Source: Apostichopus japonicus
Lineage: Eukaryota; Echinodermata; Holothuroidea; Aspidochirotida; Stichopodidae
Assembly: GCF_037975245.1 (NCBI RefSeq)
Contig: NC_092561.1
Span: 15,099,001 to 15,163,000 of the forward strand
Length of the DNA: 64,000 bases
Direction: 5' to 3'
The position numbers and the translations under genes were made by a program. Positions 56,236-64,000 of this stretch are shown piece after piece. The first letter of the stretch is position 1, and every line of letters begins with the position of its first letter. The notes beneath the pieces are model-generated. The model saw nothing but the letters and a program-made list of their open reading frames with translations. It did not search any database and was not told the origin of the DNA.

Positions 56236-57611
56236 ATTTCTTTAAACTGCCTGTTTTTATAAATAAAGGTAACATCTTGGCAAATGGATTAAAGTAAGAC
56301 ACTACTTTGGTACTCTGTTGCAGCAGATGAACCTAAATGAGTGACTAAGCCTAAAGACATCTATCTACAAGTCTGGTCTGAGGGTCATATTTCAATAGTT
56401 TGAACTGTGACTTGATCGTTTGATATTATTTTGATAATCAAACGCAAACTTAAAAAGGGAAATGTTATATAGCTCAGAGGTTGGGAGTGAAGCAACTTCA
56501 GAAATGTTTCCGTTATTGAAGTATTGAAAAATTCGTTTTTATTTATTAACATTTATTTTAGTTGGACGGGCGCATTGCATCTTGATCGGTGATGTCAGTT
56601 GTGGATAACACCAAATACTACATCAGTGTTTCTTTTAAATGACTATAAATTCTTAGAAAGGTTAGGAGTTAAGTTGATTTCGGTAACTGTGTTCCCCGAT
56701 TAAATGATTTCACATATAAGACGGTGATTGTAGCGGACTGCGAAGGTTTTCTAGTCGCATTACTGAAACACAATAAACGACACTTTTTATAATTGTCCTA
56801 ATTTATATAGTGCCCCCCCCCCCCCGCCTCACAATGACTTACAATTACATTTATATCAATAAAGTCTATATCTACGAACCAAATAAGTGATATTAAATGC
56901 CATCGTTTAAACACAAACACGGTCAGCGTGGGAGATTGTGGCCATAATCTACCGCCCGAAGAGGCTATTTAAAAAAAAAAAATTGCGAAACTAAAAGAGA
57001 CAAGTTCTCTTTCATTGGAAATTTGCTGGTCCCGACCAGTTTGGGTAAATCTTTTCAAAATGGCAGAACTATTGGATCTTGAATGATAATCTAAGATTGG
57101 AGAATTGATATGAATTATCATAACACTTATATTTTCGATGATGACATTGTTAATATTTTGTTCATCAACATGTTCACGCACTTAGACACTCTCAATTCCT
57201 ACCAGACCAACAAAGTGACCGTGGATATATATTCTGGACGGGTCGCTCTAACCGGAAAGAAATATCATATTTGAGCTCCTACCTTCTCCACTCATTCACG
57301 TTAGTTAGTGACGTTCCTTAATAAACCTTGTCAATACCTTCACAAAACCTTCGACGATCTAGGTTTGGAAGGGTTTTCAAGATAAGCAAAAGCATCTGTT
57401 CAAGAGAAGAGCTTTCTGTGTGTAGTTATATCTTACCATTTGACACAACTGTCCTTTCACACATCCTGCCCCCACCCCCCCCCCTAAAAAAACCTTTTTG
57501 TTTACAATTCAGTTTTATTAACGATCAAATACATGTAACCAGCAGAGCACGTTTACCGTTCGTGTTTCCGTTTTCTACTTACGTATTTCATACGACCAAG
57601 AACTGACAGTT
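56236..57611. other. Intergenic, nothing recognised
   Basis: C homopolymers near 56814 and 57474. ORFs at 56969-57181 and 57328-57606 lack splice or motif support. Confidence 0.35.
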
Positions 57612-57796
57612 TTACGGTTCAACGACAGATTTAGCTTTCTCGGTTAATTCATTAATTGATGGATGTCTGTCGATAATTTTTCTTGTCCTGCTGATCGTAA
57701 TAATAGGGAGCGTGATATCTTCATGATAGATGATCTTTTCAAGATTTATATCTCGATAACACGTTTGTAATTTGAACAAAAAATGTGTTATTAACA
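57612..57796 (-). CDS. Candidate terminal exon, unknown product
   Basis: A strong acceptor (ATTTCTTTTGTGTCTTACAG) precedes an open minus-strand segment of 60 codons. It includes CYRDINLEKIIYHEDITLPI and ISRTRKIIDRHPSINELTEK and ends at TAA. Composition is protein-like, and the exon would start in phase 1 (two bases to complete a codon). No partner exon was found upstream and I do not recognise a family. Confidence 0.3.
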
Positions 57797-58792
57797 CTGT
57801 AAGACACAAAAGAAATAAAAAGGTTAAGTAAAATGCACTATTAAAAAAAAATTGTAGGTTGTTTTTACCGCTGACCTTTGACGAGCAGGTAATGGCTAAA
57901 GAATTTGTTCTATGTTAATTGACCTCTGACCTTAGACCTTCGGTGTTCAGGCAACTACCAACTTAGAGAATGACGAGACGAATTTTAAATAATGCTGATC
58001 TTGGTGTTTAGGATGGAGGGCAAAGTTTGATTGAGATCAATTGCTTCCGTCGTGCATGGAGGAGATGACATATACAACTCCATGGATTACCCACTTGTTA
58101 TAAGCAGGTCAACCGTTGATATCAGATGATGTTTTAAGCAAATAGACAATGCGGGAAAATATCCCTCATTTATCAATCCATCACTACTAATTCTTTTTTC
58201 TTTTCTCTTTTGACCAACTTATTTAGCTGCTACGTCTTAAAAATGTTTAGGTCCTGGATTAGATACACAACGTTTTCGTAGCTACAAATGCTGCCTAAAA
58301 TACTTCAAACTCATAAATTAAATCGAAATATTTATTTCGTTTGTGGAACGAAATACATCATGATACCGCAATATTCACTTAACAACTAGTTTTCGTCAAC
58401 TTAAAAATCAAATCACATATTCTCGTAATCTATATTTTTACTACGGAACCATCCCTCATTAATAAAATATTGTACATTACCATTAGTGCGCCGACGATTC
58501 CGTTCGTAATACGTCACGACTCTCCGATGATTGTCGTATTTTAAATGGCAAATGTTGAAATTGCTCTCGGATCGTATCCAGATAAAAAAAAAACTCTTAA
58601 TAGAAAGAAGCTTCTAAATATCGGTGCGTTAGGTTTTGAAGCTATAGAATCTCTAAAGATCATATGTGAGACAAACGCATAGTTTGGCGGATCTGGTAAA
58701 CTAAACAGAGGCGTTATCTGCTCAGGTATTCATTTAAAGAAATTATCTCTGAATTACAAACCGGTAAAACAGAAAATAGATATTTGACCAAA
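57797..58792. other. Upstream region of the 7TM receptor gene
   Basis: No ORF or repeat supported. Presumably includes promoter and 5'UTR of the receptor. Confidence 0.4.
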
Positions 58793-58874
58793 ATGGGTTT
58801 CCAAGTACAGACAATTTTACTCATTTGTATTGTTTGCTTTCTAATGGGGAATATACAGTCATCTTCAGTCAATG
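58793..58874 (+). CDS. Receptor first exon 1a (signal peptide)
   Basis: Encodes MGFQVQTILLICIVCFLMGN then IQSSSVN and ends AATG/GTAAGT in phase 1. Joining to 60265 completes GAT (Asp) and continues TCLCQS. Confidence 0.8.
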
Positions 58875-61800
58875 GTAAGTGCTACTTTTATTAATGTTCA
58901 TATATTCTTTACATTTTATTAATACCTGTCGACTGCTTCATAAAAGTAGAAAGTGGTTGCACTTAAGATATAGTGTATAACTGCAAATATGATACTTTGT
59001 ATGATCAAATATCAGTTCATCGTATCATCTTGTCAATATGTATTTCAATGGAAATAAATGCCAGAGGGAAATGCAAGGTTCTTACCACTTTAGTGATTAA
59101 TTTTTTTTTTTTCATTACGAATTTATGGTGAATGCAATCACACTTCCTGAAAATATAAACCTTCAGTTGATCGCGTGTAGGTAATTTGGCTATGAGAATA
59201 ACAATTATAATTCATTAGATTTTAGACATGTTTTTTTTTTCTTTAAATCTCGAAGCAAACTTAGGTAAGAGACAAATCGAGCTTGCATTTCTACCGTGGA
59301 AAGTGAAGTTTCCGTTTAAAGATATGGCAATCTTTGAACATTTCGTTATCCTCGTAGTGGTTTTGTGTGAAATTCTCTTACTTATTTCTGCACTGGATGG
59401 TAGGTTCACTGAATTGAGTTGTTAATACTATTTTGAAAATTCCTTTTTTTTTATTTAGTTACAGAGTGTAAATTTCCAGCGTGTCTGTGATCTAGTATTT
59501 AGTCACTATTTCATATATATATACTTTGTATGACGGTTTAATCATGTTAAAGCTATCATTACCGATAAACCTTTATATTGAAAAGCATGATCACCTGTGT
59601 AGGAATAATTTTAGTTCACGAAATTAATATTAAACGAAGATATTTAACAAGATTAAATTGTAGTCTCTTAGTTTTGTACATTTTACTTAAAAGTAACACA
59701 TGTAAGAATGTTAGATAACGCTGCATGAAATAACTCATTGTACTGTGCATAGTATAGGCCTACATGTAGTTGAAACATTCTAAAAAAGTAAGAAAAAATC
59801 ATGATGGATATACGGTCAATTCGTGATAGCAAGTGCATGAATGTTATTTAAACGGAGAGTGGAGATGAAGATCTCGTTAACTTTGCTCAGTGGTTTAGTT
59901 ATATCCATCAGATACGATTCCAAGGAAGCATGCGTTAAAGTTTACTGAATAATTCGCTAAGTCGTGGAATAATCCAGAGAGTGTGTGAAAATAAAAACTT
60001 GGTGTTATGTTTTAAGCATACGGGCTTTTGTTCAACATTCAAGCATAGTGAAGACGTTTTTCTTTCCGTAATGCGACTACAAATACAAGCTGTTTGTATT
60101 TTCAAAATTCTTTGTTTATTTATTATTCTTGCTTGTAATAAACCGATTCACAGAATTTCAAAGCAATTTTTACACATCAATTGTATTTCATAATTGTTAA
60201 CTAAGCATTGCTAGACTGGTTCATTCATGTCAAAAATTACTTTTTCCCCCGTGCATTTCATTAGATACTTGTCTGTGCCAGAGCAATAATAACTGTGTGT
60301 TTGAGGGTAACTGCTGCGCTGATCATCGACAACAAACTCGCATGGTTTTTAGAAAACCTCGATGCAAAGACTTCAATACCGATATGCCTTCTAATGGATC
60401 ATGCGTAGATTCACTCGTTACAGAAATAACATCAGAAATAATATGCGAAAGATCATTTCGGCCAAGAATAAGGAATATCACTATCTTGAGTGATGCTTTT
60501 GAGGTTACAATCCGCAATAACATTAATGCATCGTACGTTCCCATTATCCATTACATTAAACGTTTGGGATGTTTTGCTAGCCAACACAACCAGGAAATAA
60601 ACTTCACTGTTATAAAGGACAATAATGAGTACGTGGGGTCAATCAAGGTCGGTTACAATTCTAGCTACGCCTGCTATTCCGAGATATCGTGCTTCTGGAC
60701 ACCCGTCTATTTCAAAGACAGGGAACTTAGGGTGAAATGGCCGACTTATGAAGATGAACAAACGATGCTTGTACATGAAAGGAAAGGATATGCCTTGTCG
60801 TTAGACGAGTTTTACACAGCGGAAGATAACCTTCATTTAGGAGAAGTCGCTACCTGCTTGGATAAGATCAGTTCTTTTGCTTCGACCGCGAGATATTTAC
60901 AACTCATCGCCGGAGCCGTATCAATCTTGTCTATCGGTGTCGTTGTTTTGCTTCACTGGAAATATCCAAAACTGCAAAACGTCTACGGATTTTGTTTACT
61001 CAGTTTATGTTTCGCCTTAGCGGTGACCAATCTCGTCCCATTTCTGTTGGAGATTAGACAGATCCAGGGTTCTCCTTTCACGGCCATTACTCATTACAGT
61101 TGGTTGTCTGTGTTCTCGTGGGAAACGATCATCATTTTCCACGTGCACCGTAGTATCAGTGGTGGTAATATCGCTAACTCTATAGCCAGGGCTGGGTTCT
61201 GCTCCATAAAGAACATTACTGTTCAGTACGCAATGTTTGCATGGCTGGCTCCAATACCGTTTGTTCTGGCTGGCATAATATGTCACGTGACAAGAAGTGG
61301 CGACTTCCAGTATGGCAGACATTGGTTTGAAGACAACTTCATCAGCACGTACATCTTCTTTATTCCGACATTTTGCTTAATAATCGTTGGCATCTCCCTT
61401 TTTATCGCTACCATGTCAAATATGGGGAAAGTTCGACACAATGCTGAGGAAGCGGGTGGTAACCCAGTCGACATAATGTCCATTGCTTTAAGGGTAAGCG
61501 AAATTAATTATTTTCATATCAGTCTTTTCCTCATCATAATATTGTGCTAACGATATGTAATTGTTACGTCCAAAAATAGAGCAATGTTCTCATAAAAAGC
61601 GTTTTCATTAATGCGTACATCTATTGACAAGCCATTGTGCAATACGTAATGTCCCTATCGCTATATTAGGTTGCTCTACAATAAAGATGTAGATTGCTCC
61701 AATGTCTTTGTTCCAACTGCAATGTCGTTGTTGTCTCGTATGACTATTTTAATGAAATTATTTTTCTCCATTGAGACAGTTGTCAGAAAGACACCAAAAC

Positions 61801-63001
61801 TATATCATATATAAAATATTAATTTAGCAACAAAATGAGGTTGAGGTTTAAGAGACTGATCAAACAAATACTCTGTGAGTGTGTACATGCGGAGCATATT
61901 TCCTCATGTTTCAGCAGGATGTGAAAAGTCTTCTGCAGGCTAAAAAATAAAATAACGTCCTGAAAAACAAATGCCTTTTTGTCAATCCTTTCGGGCATTA
62001 CTAAGAAAAAGATTGGCTTTGGATCATCCTAGCGTCGTAATGATATTTGTTTTCCCAATATAAAGTTCATGATAGTGCATAAATGGTGATTTCATTCAAT
62101 TAGGAACATTTTTGTTCAATCTTAATCCCATCAATGAAGTATTTTCATCTGATGTAAATATTACTTGCCAAGCTAGAAAACTACACTGTTATGGGAAAGC
62201 TAACCCATCCGACTTTATTGCAATGGCGTGCGCATTCATCCGGGGAAGAATTAGACAACTCCTCGGGCCCCGGAAAACATCAGACACGGATCTAGGGAAT
62301 GTAGGGTTGTCCCGACGCCCACCCCCCCCCCTCCTCCATTTCAAACTCAAATTTGTTTTAAAGAAGAATGATTACACAATTTCGAGTTTAAATCTAAGTT
62401 TTAACACTGAAAATGCACCTTTTGTCGTATAAAACCTCGTGTCTTTACTAGGGGAACCTAAGTCAAGCTTAAACCGTAACCCCGAATGCATCACCCTAAG
62501 AACCATCATTAAGCCACTCCCCCCCCCCCCCCATGATATTACGCAACAACAACAAAATCTTCACACCAAGATGTCTCCGTAACACTCAAGTCATATTTCT
62601 TGGGAAAATTAGTAAGCAAATGATAATCATGTAACTGAAATTTGACAATTTAATAATATAACATCACAGCAATCACTTCAAATTCGGCTCAAAAAAATAT
62701 GCTTTAATCTTAAAATGGTATCCATAATGTTCAAACATCTAATCAAGTAACTGTTTTAATATTAACATTTTCATCTTCTTCTCTGTTTTTATATCTGCAG
62801 TTGCAGTTAACTCTCGGCGTTCCTTGGGTTGGATTCATCATCCTCAAGTTCTTTCCCGATCCGATTCTCCTGCCGGTGATAGTGACGATCAACTCTCTTC
62901 AAGGTTTCTTCATAATGCTGGCGCTGGTTACTACAAAACGAGTCAAGAGATTTATTAAGGACAGTTATAGTACCTCTCCTACTATTCCCACTGTAGCATA
63001 G
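58793..63001 (+). CDS. Secretin/adhesion (Methuselah-like) 7TM receptor
   Basis: Three exons: 58793-58874 (signal peptide, phase 1 end at GTAAGT), 60265-61493 (acceptor CCCCGTGCATTTCATTAG; donor AGG/GTAAGC) and 62801-63001 (acceptor TATCTGCAG; TAG). About 503 residues. Residues 1-~22 are a signal peptide. The mature start DTCLCQSNNNCVFEGNCCAD resembles a somatomedin B-type Cys pattern. A Cys-rich ectodomain with N-glycosylation sites (NIT, NAS, NFT, NSS) runs to about 236. TM1 is near 237-259, TM2 266-289, TM3 301-322, TM4 348-369, TM5 387-411, TM6 438-456 (LTLGVPWVGFI) and TM7 461-481 (NSLQGFFIML). No GPS cleavage motif (HLT/HLS) precedes TM1. It is therefore a plasma-membrane class B2/Methuselah-type receptor, ligand unknown. 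The frame ends early: see 62998-63117. Confidence 0.85.
59324..59399 (+). CDS. Receptor alternative first exon 1b (signal peptide)
   Basis: Encodes MAIFEHFVILVVVLCEILLL then ISALD and ends GATG/GTAGGT, also phase 1, so it also splices in frame to 60265 and forms the same Asp codon. An in-frame ATG lies upstream at 59228, but 59324 gives the better signal peptide. Confidence 0.6.
61494..62800 (+). other. Receptor intron between TM5 and TM6
   Basis: Contains C homopolymers near 62321 and 62519 and short ORFs. No additional exon is needed to join TM5 to TM6 in phase 0. Confidence 0.6.
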
Positions 63002-63117
63002 AACGTATTGGATCAGTGAGACCACAACGAGAGTCTATAAGAAGGGACAGAACTAAATCTGTTCGCTTTAGAGATGATAATGATTTCCTTCAAACTGATA
63101 TCTTTACCATGATGTAA
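62998..63117 (+). pseudogene. Out-of-frame C-terminal tail of the receptor
   Basis: From 62998 a different frame (offset 2 from the receptor frame) reads IERIGSVRPQRESIRR, DRTKSVRFRDD, NDFLQTDIFTMM and stops at TAA, 39 residues in all. The Arg/Ser/Asp-rich composition is that of a GPCR cytoplasmic tail. In the receptor frame the protein stops at TAG 62999-63001. A one-base loss between about 62960 and 62998 would explain this. Confidence 0.6.
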
Positions 63118-63773
63118 AAACATGTATTCACATTCATACAATAATGGTTACACCGTGTTACAGTCCACACAATACATAGTATAATATACAAGTTATGTTT
63201 AACTGTATTTCTTGTATACGACTGTGTGGGGAGAGAGGGGAGGGAGGAGGGGACGGGAGAGTGGAAGAGCGGTGCAAAGGCTATAGTCTCTTTGCGAGGG
63301 CAAATATTCTTGCAAAATATTGACTGTAAGCCTGTGTGATTGTGATGTGGGTGGAGGGTGAACAAGAGTATTTCACGCCTTGATTTGAAACTCAAACAGG
63401 ATAAACGGAATTGACGATGTAAATGCTACGTTAAATGTACTGTTTTACTTAGAAACATCAGAAACCAGTAGGCCTATACCGATCCCTTCACGGATACCCT
63501 GTAGCAAACGAATTCCATCAATGCAACAAAAAATATTCCTCTGTGAATGAATGATATAAATAATATCAAGAGAAACATAAATATCTTCAACTCAATTGCG
63601 ATGATGTCATAATTCATTATCAAATTGCAAAATATAGCACCCAAGGTTGAAAAAGTCAAATCCTATCTTCGTCATACATATTGCTTTGAGGATTGTGTTG
63701 TTTTTTAAACTAAATATGCAGAACATTTGTAACAATGCTTAAACAAGGAAATATCCCATAGGCCTCTTATTTG

Positions 63774-63776
<3 letters not shown>
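63118..63776. other. Receptor 3' region, nothing further
   Basis: A purine-rich GGGGAGAGAGG stretch near 63228-63270. No convincing polyadenylation signal or gene identified. Confidence 0.4.

Positions 63777-63821
<45 letters not shown>
63777..63821. repeat. (AT)n microsatellite
   Basis: Pure TA run immediately before a tRNA-like fragment. Confidence 0.97.
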
Positions 63822-63822
<1 letters not shown>

Positions 63823-63890
63823 CGGGAGGCCCGTGGTTCGAGTCCCGGTGGAGGCTGAGAGTTTTTTCACTGTTCTTGATTTTCCAACTC
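63822..63890 (+). mobile_element. 5'-truncated tRNA-derived SINE fragment
   Basis: GCGGGAGGCCCGTGGTTCGAGTCCCGG is the T-arm half of a tRNA head with a B box, followed by a non-tRNA body (GAGAGTTTTTTCACTGTTC). The A-box half has been replaced by (AT)n. Its body differs from the SINEs at 7734 and 56001. (First 27 bases are described by position: 63822-63848.). Confidence 0.55.
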
Positions 63891-64000
63891 ATTACGATTT
63901 TCATTTATATATATTCATTTGCCTGTGTCGTTTACCTCCATTGCATTAACATAAAGTCTGTTTAAAGTATCTCTTTCGAGATCCGGCTTTAGGAATCACA

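Noticed and set aside
56969-57181. 70-codon minus ORF as an exon
   Set aside because: An in-frame stop lies just upstream, there is no acceptor inside the segment, and it ends in a poly-A-derived Phe run.

Overview
This is eukaryotic, AT-rich, repeat-dominated DNA. Genes have introns, the retroelements are non-LTR (Tx1/L1-like and CR1-like), tRNA-derived SINEs and hAT-like and mariner-like non-autonomous transposons are present, and microsatellites are abundant. The repeat style, a cysteine-rich 7TM receptor and an AIG1-like gene suggest a marine invertebrate, most likely an echinoderm such as a sea cucumber. That assignment is inference, not demonstrated. Nothing prokaryotic or viral was seen.

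Layout. 1-3.8 kb: two LINE ORF2 remnants lie head to head. 4.5-5.3 kb (minus): a two-exon start of an unrecognised gene. 7.7 kb: a tRNA-derived SINE, with a second copy at 56.0 kb. 8.6-16.8 kb: tandem and dispersed repeats. 16.77-16.98 kb: a 215-bp mariner-type MITE. 18.1-19.5 kb (minus): a CR1 LINE. 20.6-23.3 kb (minus): an AIG1/GIMAP-like gene with a degenerate P-loop and a Cys-rich tail. 23.4-30.3 kb: a 4.9-kb foldback-like element with ~1-kb inverted repeats, sitting inside a 65-bp satellite. 31 kb: a 26-bp minisatellite built from similar words. 35.3-37.7 kb: a ~107-bp tandem array split by a hAT-like element that itself carries a smaller hAT-like element; both have 8-bp target duplications. 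39.0-40.2 kb: a CR1 3' end followed by long tetranucleotide arrays. 40.4-51.5 kb: a 3,702-bp unit present three times, almost identical, ending in an ~880-bp GAT/GAA tract that abuts a truncated CR1-like LINE (52.0-54.3 kb, minus). 58.8-63.0 kb (plus): a secretin/adhesion/Methuselah-like 7TM receptor with two alternative signal-peptide first exons and an apparent frameshift before its C-terminal tail.

The best-supported protein-coding genes are the receptor and the AIG1-like gene. Both splice models were built by eye: ORFs were joined at GT/AG sites with matching phase. The genes show no operon-like relation. The window is chiefly a record of nested insertions, satellite growth and tandem duplication. 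Open frames inside satellites (poly-Met/Asp/Ser, tryptophan- and tyrosine-rich, Arg-Pro-Ser and Cys-Ser repeats) are products of repeat periodicity and are not annotated as proteins.
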